Of a stretch of 64,000 bases of DNA, positions 21,182-31,750 are shown piece after piece. A program made the position numbers and the translations under genes. Source of the DNA: Prostheceraeus crozeri (lineage: Eukaryota; Platyhelminthes; Polycladida; Euryleptidae). The notes below the pieces were generated by a model. The model saw nothing but the letters and a program-made list of their open reading frames with translations. It was not told where the DNA came from and made no database searches. The stretch's first letter is position 1, and each line of letters begins with the position of its first letter. The stretch is taken from contig CAJQUW010001660.1 in assembly GCA_907163375.1 (NCBI GenBank), positions 186,001-250,000 on the forward strand, in the 5' to 3' direction.

Positions 21182-22048
21182 TGTCATATCATTTTACTAA
21201 AGTCCATTAACCGTGAGCTTCCTGAAAGATAATTCTCAAATTAGTAAGATTTCAATATCTTTAAAAAAGCGGCGTCAGAAGCTTCCTCAATATTTCTGGG
21301 ATTTTATCAATGGCAGCGAATTAGAATTCTCCAATCGAAGATGGAGACACTGTTCAAGTAACATCCATGGTTGAAAGAAGACAAGTATCCCTTTGATCAA
21401 GTGAAGTCGCCATTAACTCCATAAAACCTTGAAATTGAACACAACACAAATACTTCACTCATTCCAGCACTGCCTGACCGTTTGACTGCTTGCGAATGAC
21501 TTTCTGCATCCGAAGAACAATATAATTTACTCTTTCGTTGATGACTCCACTCTTCATGACTTGCAGCCAGCGTCTAGACCAGGAAAGAATAACATGGAAC
21601 TTATATCTGTCTTGGAGTAGCTCCAACCGAGTCATGTTCAATGAAAGTAAGACTCATTCAATTTAGTATTCTTATACGCGTGTCCAAGACACTTCTACCA
21701 GAGCTATGTGGACAACAGGATTTCTTTGCTTGGTGTGTTTCTGTCTGAGTCTTAAGGTCAGTCAGTCCACATCCGTTAAGTTGCCACAGGAGCTTCTCAA
21801 CGTCTTGGACTGTTGTTTCTAGTCTATGCTTATTTCAGCCTTCAGCAGCTGCTTGTACTTTATAAAGCCCAGGTTCTGACTTCAAAGGAAGCCTAATCAG
21901 CAACCCTTCCGTCCTATGGAAGAAGGATCTCCTGAAATGTTACGTGCGACAATGAGTAATAGTGACTAGGTATGAAGTTGCGCTGTCACTTCCTCTTATG
22001 CATCTGGTAAAAGAGCGAGGATGTGGGGTAACAGATAATCCAGCAGCC
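21182..22048. other. No gene recognised
   Basis: Only short frames, without motif or repeat support. Confidence 0.35.
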
Positions 22049-22723
22049 AGAGCGAGTTTATACAGGGAGCGAGGCCGAAAATGAGACTTTCACAGAATGA
22101 TGTACACCTTGTGCCTACTACGAATTATATCTGCCGAATTCTAGTAAGATCATGGTCTTGTCAGACACGGCCAAAGATAAACACATGTTAATCCAATGGG
22201 ACATAGACTGCAGTTTTCGGATTAAATGTTCCCCTGTTTTAGCGAAAAGCACAAAGTCTACAGTCATAACATTTGAGATGTAATGTCTTTAGGTCAGTTC
22301 CTATGATGTGCATGTGTTATTATCATGTTTCTGATCGACAATGTATGCGAGAATGTGGCTGAATGTGGATTAAATTGCTCAAAATGCTTGTATTTGCCGA
22401 CATCATGAGGCTTGCCAAATCTCATTATGTTTAGCTTCATAGACTTGGTTGCATAAGCATGATAGGAAATGACATGAAAACATTCCATGTCAAATATTGA
22501 CTCTATACTTAGTACTTTTTGCTTAATCAGAGAAAACATAGAAAAATCATTTTAACCGAAAACGGCATCTGTGTCCCATTGTATTAACTTTCCTTTGATC
22601 CTGTCTGACAAGAAGATGAACTAACCAGAATTTGGCAGACGCGCAGATCTGTAGCAGAAATAGGGTGTACATCATTCTGTGAAAGTATCATTTTCGGCCT
22701 CGTTCGCTGCATAAACTCGCTCT
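22049..22723. mobile_element. Inverted-repeat element with ~175-bp arms
   Basis: 22049-22228 and 22548-22723 are inverted copies, for example AGAGCGAGTTTAT outermost, then CGAGGCCGAAAATGA and TTTCACAGAATGATGTACAC. They diverge by about one base in eight. The centre (~320 bp) has no coding capacity that I can support. Either a MITE with long arms or two opposed copies of a short repeat. Confidence 0.65.
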
Positions 22724-22849
22724 GAATGATTGACTAAGAAGCAAGTTGATGAGAAACAAAAATAGCATGATAGAAATACACGTTCATTTGAAGTCTGAAA
22801 GAGAGAAACCATATTTCAAATCGGAAGCTATGGCGCGTAGGCAGTGGTG

Positions 22850-24505
22850 AACTATTCTCGTGTTCTCATGGAAACTAAGCTACATATTCCTCTTTGTCTT
22901 TCGAAGTTCATGGTGGATCCAGGACGAATAAGAAAGTGAGAGCAGCACAGCGGAACTTCCCAAAATGATAGGAGGTAAAGGGAAGCGTCTATCTTGATCG
23001 AATCAATTCTCTCAGGAAGACAGATCTGTCGTGAGTTCAAAATTCTTTACAAATAGGAGCGAAATAAGAAAACTTCCAGTATTTGGCGTTCGGTGCAAGT
23101 CTCATGTTGACCAGGATCCGGACAGAACTAAGTTGAGAAATTCCAAAATAATGAAAAAGGGAAAGGAAATCGTCGATTCAATATATCGTCGTTGTCGCGG
23201 CAGTATCGCACATGAGCATTTTCAGCAATTTTCGTTTTTTCGATAAAAATTATATTAATGCCTGTCTGGATTCCATGTCAAAATTTCAGCGACTATTACA
23301 ACCTAGATCTTAAGGAAACGTTAGACCCTGGAATGCATTCTTGGTTAATATCTGACATGTGTTGTAGCAATGAATATTTCTGTCACATAATCATCTCTCT
23401 TTCATATTCAACCTGCGGTCTGAAAGCGGTGAAAGGGTGAAAACGGAGTCGCAATAAGGCTTTGTCGTCTGAAGCTCATACTTCTTCGGGTTCTACCTTG
23501 TCGGCGGTTTGTGACCGTGCTCCGGCTAACTAGAAGGCTCTGGAATATTATTTTTATTTTACTGGTCATTGAATTTATTTATGTTTGATTAACTTTTCAT
23601 TCTTATTCTCCACGTTTGTTTATTTCAAATGTGTGGTAGGCTTCGGCCGTCCCAATTAACACCACCCCCTGGTTTCCCAGATATGAACAGTCATCAGATG
23701 TTTCATGTTGTTGAATCAGGTTTTTGGGCATGGCACTTATTTGGCTCACTTGTGATCGAACTTCCTTCCACTGCTCTCTTTTGCACTTCCCCATTTGTTG
23801 CAGGTTAAGGTGTGACAGATCTAAACGTATTCACGGCGCATTGTGAGTCGCTCGAAGAACGTTTTTGCTCGCATGCACGGCTTTAGAATCAGCTTCTCCA
23901 GACTACTTTCCCTGACCAATACAATCTTGATACTTTCAAGAGGCGTGCGAGCAGGTTTTAGATGGGGACAGCTTAATCAGATTAGAAGATATGTTTTCCC
24001 TTCTATTCATTTAAAATAATGCAATTTGCTACTTTTTTATTGAGTGACCCCTAGCTTCGTTCATGGCTCATAACGACGATATGATCGATCGAAGCTGCTG
24101 CTCTTTCACTCTGGCCATGATCCAGATAGAAGGAATCTTCACAGGAGCAAGAATAAGAAAACGTCGAGTATTTAGTGATCGAGACAAGATTGCTAAGAAT
24201 CTAGGTATACCTAGTATCCATCCATAATAAATTGATGAAATTCTAAAAACAGTACGTAGAAAAACCCAGCTTTTCAGCATTTCATCAAACCAGGTTTCTC
24301 ACTCTGCCGAGATACAATCTGACCACATCAAGACGAGTCTCCCACTCTGCCCAAATAGGTTAAATTGGACATTCAATCCTCTAGCAAACTCGCATCGTGA
24401 AAAGGAATGCGACGATGACTGCCACTCTCTAGTCGCCACCAATGAAGTGCGGCAGATTATAGAAATTCTCAAAAAATGGTAGTAGGTAAAAGAAAGCGTC
24501 AACCA
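22850..24505. repeat. Dispersed, diverged direct repeats of an unidentified element
   Basis: Related phrases recur on the plus strand. AGGAGC(A/G)A.AATAAGAAAAC followed by GTATTT occurs near 23,048 and 24,143. A block ending GGTAAA(A/G)G(A/G)AAGCGTC occurs near 22,972 and 24,484, with a weaker copy at 23,150. A word CACTCTGCC recurs near 24,300, 24,342 and 24,532. These look like old copies of one repeat family. No coding capacity is clear. Confidence 0.4.
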
Positions 24506-24549
24506 TTAGATCATCGACGCATGTCTTTCACTCTGCCCAATTAAGTCTC

Positions 24550-25564
24550 AAATTCGATATTTTCAAAATGTTGTCAATATTTGAAGGCATCAATATATTC
24601 ATCCACTTTAAGAGCTTCGTCAGTGGTATCTCATCAATACGAGATCATAACCGAAAAATAGAAGCGATCCCTACAAAATAAGAATACTATAGAACACCAA
24701 CCTTAGGTTTTGTCCTCATTCTGAGCTTGTGCAGTTTCGAGTGAAAGTCAAACTTTTTGAAATTATTTTTATCGCAGAAATGAAATCTACTGTGCATTGA
24801 CCTTCTTCTATCTAGGTATCAGTTTCTAATGATGACTAGAAGTGCCATGAATAATAGATTGTGATTCAAACTGATAATACAATTTGATATTGATGCATAA
24901 ACCCTAAACGGTTCTGCTGAAGAACTATACCTTTCAAAATTTTGAAGGTATTCAACTGTGAACGACTACCTTCTCCTATAGGCTAGTAATTGACCTGCGT
25001 TTTTAACTAAAGAAGTTTCAGTTTTCATCAAAAAATGCTACCATTGACCGTGATTGCCTATTACTGTTTTCATTTTTGAAGAAGATTGCATCAAAATTGA
25101 TTCGATAGTTAGGTTGCATACGAAAATAGAATTATCAAGCCGCAACAATTGACATGGAATTCCCATCCCCCAATAAAATGAACAAATACATGCACACTAC
25201 AATTGAAAACGAATAAATCCTAGTCATATTAGCATTGCTCAAATTACAACACAAAATTAACCTCCTAGTATTCTACATGAGCATATCAAACCACTATCCG
25301 ACAAAAATACATCCGCTGCGTAATGGAACATATTTAGTCAACATTACTTCTGCTAGCTACATGGAATCACAAGATACCACAAATGCGATCATAAAATGTC
25401 ACATATGAACATGCTCTCCAATTAATAAAGATAGTTGTTGTAATCACTAAGTTTGAGTCTCAGTGATTTTCTGGATAACCAATACGAATACAAAAATCTG
25501 AAGGTGACATGCATTGCTCAACAATGACATTCTTTATAACTTAAAGGAATAAGTCCAATAGCGC
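24550..25564. other. No gene; right part is 3' flank of zinc-finger gene 2
   Basis: 24,550-25,150 shows nothing that I can name. 25,180-25,564 matches the flank of zinc-finger gene 1 in places (see 16,320-16,920), so it is probably 3' UTR or duplicated flank. Confidence 0.45.
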
Positions 25565-26479
25565 TCAATGAGCCAGTACAGATCTGCTAGAACAACCCAC
25601 CAATGACTTGTCTCCAGTCATTCGTCTCTCGTGAATCCGCTGATGAATTATCAAATGACCATTTCGTTTAAACGACTTTCCACACGAATCACAAATGAAC
25701 GGCCTGTCATCAGTGTGTATCCGTCTATGAGTCATCAGGCTACTCGATTGACTGAATGACTTCCCACAAGTTTCACATGTGAACGGCTTGTCACCTGTGT
25801 GTATCCGCCGATGAGTTGTCAAACTACTTGAAACTGTAAACGACTTCCCGCACACTTCACAAGTGAACGGTTTATCACCAGTATGTATTCGCCAATGCTT
25901 TGCCAAACCACCTCCGTCCGCAAACGACTTCCCACACGCTTTACAAATGAACGGCATTTCACCTGTGTGCATCCGTCGATGTACTCTCAATCCACTTGAA
26001 CTGGCAAACGACTTCAGGCACAACTCACAATTGAACGGCTTTTCACCGGTGTGTGTCCGCCGATGCCTTTTTAAAACATTTGATCTGGCGAACGACTTTC
26101 CGCATGTCGCACAGATGAACGGCTTGTCACCTGTGTGCACCCGCTGATGCCTGATCAGATTACTTGAAAGTGTATATGACTTCCCGCATGTTTTACAAGG
26201 GAACGGTCGGTCACCTGTGTGTATTTGCCAATGACTTGCTAGATGAACTTTTTGGGTAAAAGACTTTCCGCAAGTTTCACAAATGAACGGTCTGTCACCT
26301 GTGTGTGTCCGACGATGGGTTGCTAAATGAGCTTTTTGGGTAAACGACTTCGCACATATATCACAAATGAACGGTCTGTCACCGGTGTGTATCCGCCGAT
26401 GAATCGACAAACTGCTTGAAGATGCAAACGACTTCCCACATGACTCACATATGAATGGCTCTTCTCCAGTGTGCATCAT
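25565..26479 (-). CDS. C2H2 zinc-finger protein, 10 fingers (304 aa from first ATG), N-terminally damaged paralogue
   Basis: Ten complete C-x2-C-x12-H-x3-H fingers with mostly TGD(R/K)PF linkers, preceded by the second half of a finger (NLISIHMMHTGEEPF) and followed by a tail ending SRSVLAH. The apparent start upstream of 26,479 is TTG; the first ATG in frame (26479) lies within the finger remnant. Unlike its paralogue, the helices differ from finger to finger (for example TQKAHLAT, ARSNVLKR, ADGGGLAK, KRNGHLII), so there is no recent internal expansion. One linker has lost the canonical form (TDDRP). Upstream exon sequence is frameshifted relative to the fingers (next entry). It could still make a finger-only protein from the internal ATG, or be a young pseudogene. 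Its fingers themselves are all intact. Confidence 0.75.
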   Translation of the reverse strand: MMHTGEEPFICESCGKSFASSSSLSIHRRIHTGDRPFICDICAKSFTQKAHLATHRRTHTGDRPFICETCGKSFTQKVHLASHWQIHTGDRPFPCKTCGKSYTLSSNLIRHQRVHTGDKPFICATCGKSFARSNVLKRHRRTHTGEKPFNCELCLKSFASSSGLRVHRRMHTGEMPFICKACGKSFADGGGLAKHWRIHTGDKPFTCEVCGKSFTVSSSLTTHRRIHTGDKPFTCETCGKSFSQSSSLMTHRRIHTDDRPFICDSCGKSFKRNGHLIIHQRIHERRMTGDKSLVGCSSRSVLAH

Positions 26480-26662
26480 GTGAATACTTATCAAGTTACT
26501 TGAATTGACTAACGATTTCTCACCAACGATTTCTGTTATCAGTGTGCACTCGCCGATGCTTTATCAATTTAGTTTATCCAATTCCAGTTTATCCCGGAAG
26601 TCGCAACTCAACTTTCTGGCAACTCTTTTGATCACTGATACATTGCTGATCCTCATAAGCAC
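26480..26662 (-). pseudogene. Decayed 5' part of the zinc-finger exon (lost first finger)
   Basis: The exon begins after CGTTTCTCGTTTCAG (AG at 26664-26663), as in the paralogue. An ATG at 26656 opens MRISNVSVIKRVARKLSCD, equivalent to MSNVSVITSIPTKLTCE of gene 1, but this frame ends at a TGA near 26,566. Then KHRRVHTDNRN, the end of a first finger, appears in another frame, and the bridging cysteines of finger 2 are missing. So the original start is separated from the ten intact fingers by at least one frameshift and a deletion. Confidence 0.65.
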
Positions 26663-27524
26663 CTGAAACGAGAAACGATAATTTTTCCAACCTGTAGTTT
26701 AATGTTATATATTATGCATTTCTACTATTATGGATTAAGAATGGCCTATCGAAATGTCACAACAACTCAAGCGCAACACACTTTAAGTACAGCAAAGAAG
26801 AGTAACTAATCAAACCAGACGAAAAAATTGAACGTTGAAAAACATACATGTATGCGCATATATTAATTCAAACATATGCTGAGAACTCAAATGAGAAAAT
26901 TCAAGAGAAGAAAGTTGATAAAAATAATCATGCCAAAAGTTTCTATCTCATTAGCAGTTATCAGTGAAGTATACTTTATTGCTGAGAATCTGTACCTCAG
27001 ATGCAGACAAATCGTCATACGAACTACAAACTTCTACAATGAATGAAAAAAAATCAGATCTCTTTCTCAGATTGCTTGCATAAAACAACATGTACTTGAA
27101 TTCCTTCTAGCAACCACGTTTATAGATGCAACAGAAGTACATGCTGCAATGAATATCAATGTTGACACTCTCGAAAATGGAAAAGCATCTCCGCCACAAA
27201 AAAATCTCCGATATAAGATACTCATAAAGAAGATCCAAAAATCCTGTAAAATGCATTTAAGCCGTTGTATGCAATGTTACTATTCACATTTCTACCAAAA
27301 TTCGGACATTTTTTCAAAGGCCTATCCTTGGATAAGGTACCTCACTTTAAGCTATTAAGCTCACTTTTAACGCCTTATTGTATCTGACGCTAATTGAATG
27401 CAAATCTAAATCGAAACACAACTGTAGCGACAACATATTGTAAAATGAGAGAGAAATTTATCTTTCAATTGAAAATCAAAAATCACGAATTCACAAAGTC
27501 AGATAATGTATATACACCAGCAAA
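26663..27524. other. No feature recognised
   Basis: AT-rich sequence upstream of zinc-finger gene 2 and downstream of the LINE. No first exon, promoter or repeat that I can support. Confidence 0.35.
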
Positions 27525-30047
27525 TCAAATTAAGTCAACAAAATGAGTAACTAATCTTGTAGCTAGAACCACGAAGCAGTTTTGTCTGCGTTTTGTTTGA
27601 CACACTGGTGCAATTACCCGTCCATTCATCATTTGAGGGGTTATGTCATACAAAGGGTGATCTATACAATGGCACTTCAGATAAAACTGTACGAAGAGTC
27701 TCTTTCGACGCATCGAAAAATTGTCGAAAGCATTTTCACAATTGCAGTTGGCACAACAAATGATCTTCGCGCGCCTAAAAAGTTTCTTGACTATTGCATA
27801 GCATTCTGCACTTAATATTCCGAATAGAAGAGACGCATACAACAAAAGACATTCAATAACTGCAGTGAAGACTGTCCACAGTTCACAATGCTGCAATGTA
27901 TTTCGCAAGACTCTTAATAAATATAAACGTCTTGAACATTTTTCTTGAACATCTTTTTCCTCCCTTCGTCTCATTCGCAGTATCCGCTCCTCTATTAACC
28001 CCTTGCTCACCAAAGTTCTTGTCACTTCGTTAGTGTTATCTCGGCTTGACTATTGCCTTTCCATTCACGCTAGCTTACCTGCGTCTTCTCTTCATCATCT
28101 TCAGCGTGTAATACATGCTGCCAATCGAATTATTTTTATGTCCTCTCGCTGTGACCCTATTTCACCCCTGTTGTCGCAACTCCGATGGCTCCCCATCAAA
28201 GGCAGAATTGAATATAAAATTGCTGTTCTTACTTTTCAGTGTCTTAACCTCTCCGCCCCAGAATACCTCTCTTCCAAACTTACCAATATTTCTTCTCTTC
28301 CAAGTCGCTCGCGCCTTCGCTCTTCAAGCACTGCTAAACTTCTTACCCCATTTACTCGACACCCGACCCTAGGCGGTCGTTCTTTCTCCTCCACCTCCTC
28401 AACCGTGTGGAACTCTCTTCCCACTTCTCTAACCTCCCCCATGTCCTTTTCTTGCTTCAAAAGCATGCTTAAATCCCATCTCATAAATAAATACTTGTAA
28501 TCTTTTTGGAATGTGTTTGTAATCTACTAGTACTACATAAATATCTGTTGACCTGCTGTTTGGCAACTAGTGTACGAATCTTTGTTGTACATTTTTCTAT
28601 TTGTGATATGGCCTTGAAGTCCTTCATGGACAAAACGCCACACTTTCGTGAAATTCTTTACATAAATAAATAAATAAATAAATAACATCTTACTTCAACA
28701 TCTTTGAAATGCCTTAGCCACTTTAAATCATTCCTCCAGAAAACTCCTAATAACTTTATCTTTTCAATAACATCAAATGGTAATTTACAATCAAAATTGT
28801 TTCCCTTTTTGACAATATTGACCGCCTTGGTCTTCATAACATTTAAAGTAAATCCATTTTCTTTTGCCCATTTCAGCACGTTAAAAAATTCAGAAGATAC
28901 TGCTGTAACAGAATCAACTTCTGACCCAGCAAACATTGGGCACACTTCACATATGTCATCTGCAAATTGGGCCAACATGGGTGGAATCTGAAAAGGTTTG
29001 AGATCACAACAATACACTGCAAAGAGGTACGGACCAATTAGTGAGCCCTGTGGGGAACCACTCGTCACAGGAAGAAACGGACTAAAATTATCGTGAAACC
29101 TGACACACTGGAATCTGTCCTCTAAATAGGAGCTCAACAATTTTACAAAACCGAGAGGAAAACGCGATGAAATCAATTTTTCTAACAATATTCTATGATC
29201 TATTTTGTTGAAAGTTTTACTGAGATCGTAATTAATCAAAAAACATGCACATATGTCTTTCACATCCAAAAACCTAGTAATCGCATCGTGAATTGAAATC
29301 AAACAACACCTTGTGCTAGATTTCGGTTTATACGCGAATTGGAATGATGGAAAAGATTGCAACAATAATTCACGCATATTATTCAAAATATGTTGCTCGA
29401 AGAGTTTCGCAGGAACACTTAATAGCGTAATGGGTCTCAGTTGCTCGATAGTTGGATTTGGCACTTTTGGCACAGCAGATACAGTATAAACTTTGAAAAG
29501 ATTGGGTACTTTCCTATATACAGTAGAATGCAAGAATTGATGATATGACAAGGCTCACAAAGAAAAGGTACTCTCAGTTTAAATAATTTGTTTGAGATGC
29601 CATCACAACCGGTAGCTTTCGAAACGGACAACTTCTCCATATAAATAAAAATCTCATGCGGCTCAGCCAACGGACACCAATCATCATCCAGCGAGATCTC
29701 ATAATCAGACTTTGGTGCAAATGCATTTGCAAACATGCCATTTATCGCCTCAACAGTACTTCCTTCATTCTCAAAGTTGCTTGAAACTGAGTGAAGAGGA
29801 TCTCTGAAAGTCTTACCATTTGTTTCCGCCACAACTTTCATACATAACGTGTTGATTACTTTGATCTGTTTACCGAGTTTTCCTTGCATCTGGCTATTTC
29901 TGATTTGCATATTTCTTTCAGCTTTTCGTAAACTTGAAAATTGCCCATCCGATAAGCAGTCCATCTTTTATTGATTGCTATGAGTATGCGTTTTGAATCT
30001 ATGACCAACTTGAAGAGCGAAAAATTTAACAAAGCACAATCATACAC
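27525..30047 (-). mobile_element. LINE (jockey/CR1-group non-LTR retrotransposon), 5'-truncated, interrupted
   Basis: Read on the minus strand from 30047: a linker rich in K/R (INKRWTAYRMGNFQVYEKLK), then RT motifs CDGISNKLFK, LRPITLLSVPAKLFEQHIL, NYDLSKTFNKIDHRILLEKL, SGSPQGSLIGPYLFAV and QFADD (near 28,955), then LGVFWRNDLKWLRHFKDV. A second LINE interrupts it, and the C-terminal part resumes at ~27,954 (VQEKCSRRLYLLRVLRN...HCIDHPLYDITP) to a stop at 27,525. The endonuclease domain is absent (5' truncation). A frameshift lies near 29,440-29,550, where two frames overlap. The C-terminal part resembles the plus-strand LINE at 54.5-55.0 kb, so both belong to the same or a sister family. Confidence 0.8.
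27955..28686 (+). mobile_element. Second LINE (L2/CR1-like 3' end) inserted into the first
   Basis: The plus-strand frame 28003-28500 encodes the typical C-terminus of L2/CR1-type LINE proteins: LVTSLVLSRLDYCLS, LPASSLHHLQRV, LRWLPIKGRIEYKI, APEYLSS, VWNSLPTSL and FKSMLKSHL before the stop at 28498-28500. The 3' end is a tail of AAAT repeats (28663-28684). The flanks are a diverged ~20-bp direct repeat sharing the 3' half AACATCTTT (ending at about 27,952 and 28,705), consistent with target-site duplication. It is 5'-truncated, carrying only the last ~730 bp. Higher GC and few changes suggest it is the younger of the two. Confidence 0.8.
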
Positions 30048-31750
30048 ATGTAGGTATTCTAATATACAGCACGAAAAATTTTACTCATTGAACAAGCAAA
30101 ATTTGTGTCAACATAAGTTTTCAAAAGGAAAAACGGATTTTCAGTTCCTTTTAATAATCATAATATCTACATGCACAATCTTACATGCTACATCACACCA
30201 CACATGCACATCACGAAAGTACTACCCACAGAATTAGATTCATCTGCGCGCGCCTCGGTTTCCTAGAAAGGAAGAATTGTATGTAACCTTAATATCGAAA
30301 TGGCACATCACAGAATTAGACAACTTGCTCCTTCTCGAATGGATAATTCGTGTATCGCTTGCTATTGGAAATGGCAAACAATAAGCTGTCAGCAGAGGAC
30401 ACCAGAGCCAGTGAGAGATGCGTGCGTGCTGTGATGTCACTTCGTACACACAAAAACACACATCTTGGCTAACATTCGATTCAGTGTATGCCTATAAAGT
30501 GAGAAATGCCGAGGAGAGGATGTGAAAACATCAGGTGAACTAATTTTCGTACGCCTGCTACTTTCTTTAATAATGATCGGAAGGGCCAACATTATGGAGA
30601 AACCTTGTGCGCAATGATCTGAATACTTCGAATCTGAAAGAATTTTGGAAATCGAAGCACTTTTCTGGAACTCACATTAATCCGTAAGCGACGCACGACG
30701 TTTTCCCTATCTCTGTAAGGTATAAGGAATTACTAAGTTCCTCGATGTGCCGTCAATTTCGTATTAATCACACTTCTAGCAAACCGAAGCAGATAAACAA
30801 AATATTTAATTCTGTGGCAATACCAGATATTTTGCAAGAAAATCTGAACAAGTTTGGTAAAAAATTATATCAATCTAAGTCAAAATATGTTTGTAAAGCT
30901 ATTTCCGTCTCTTGTTCCCTGGTGCTTCAAGATCAATTTGAAGATACTTCTAGAACATGTCTGTTTAGGACGGATTTGGAAGTCAGGTTTTCCATTCTTT
31001 TCTTCAAATTTTTCGGAGCTTGTCATCATGAGGATCTTCAATTTCTTCATCGAACTTCACTGTGGATTCATACAGTTCCACCTCCACTAGCCTTCATAAT
31101 TTGCTTCTGTTTTCATACTTCATTCTTATGACCATATCTGTCTTTTCTGATGTCTTTCAAAGGTAAAGCATTTTTGGATTATTCAATTTTGAAGCCCCGA
31201 CCTTCCGCAGTAGCTACATCAACTTCCATCTACAGAATTTCGTATCAGCGGACGCATAAGACAAACTACAAAATGACATTTGAAATCGTGATTACAATAT
31301 ACGTGTTCCAACTAAAGTTCGAAGGGCCGGTAGCACCGGTAAGGAGGAAGGCACCAGCAATAAATTGTCTTGTAGAAAGCATGAGGAAAAGGCTGTAGTT
31401 GTGAGCAATGAGGCAATGCAAAGATGAAATGGAGATCCCACATACCTTGGAATGCAAACATTCGTCGAATTCATGCATACACTCAACACATTATTTTGAT
31501 TTTTGTTGACTGTTATATCAAATTTACCTATTTGCAAATTTTAGGCTGAACAATAGGCCAAATTTATTTGCGCCTTATGTCTATCTTAAAAGCACCAAAC
31601 TTTCAAGATTCACGACAAGCAGCGGAGATATGGGGCGACAATCGATATAATATCATTCTTGCATAATAATTATCACTTACGTTGTTCCAGCAATACTCTT
31701 AATATGACAACACAGGATGGAAATCTACACAAACATGTAAAAGTAACATC
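30048..31750. other. No gene recognised
   Basis: The longest frame is 128 codons on the plus strand (30745-31131), beginning MCRQFRINHTSS, with a hydrophobic C-terminus. It has no recognisable domain, and a second overlapping frame is equally long-lived, so coding is doubtful. A TATAAAG word occurs at 30491. No repeat pairs were noticed. Confidence 0.35.

Noticed and set aside
25863-26147. Plus-strand frame with repeated MNG(L/I/F)SPVC motif
   Set aside because: Antisense of the repeated zinc-finger linkers of the minus-strand gene.
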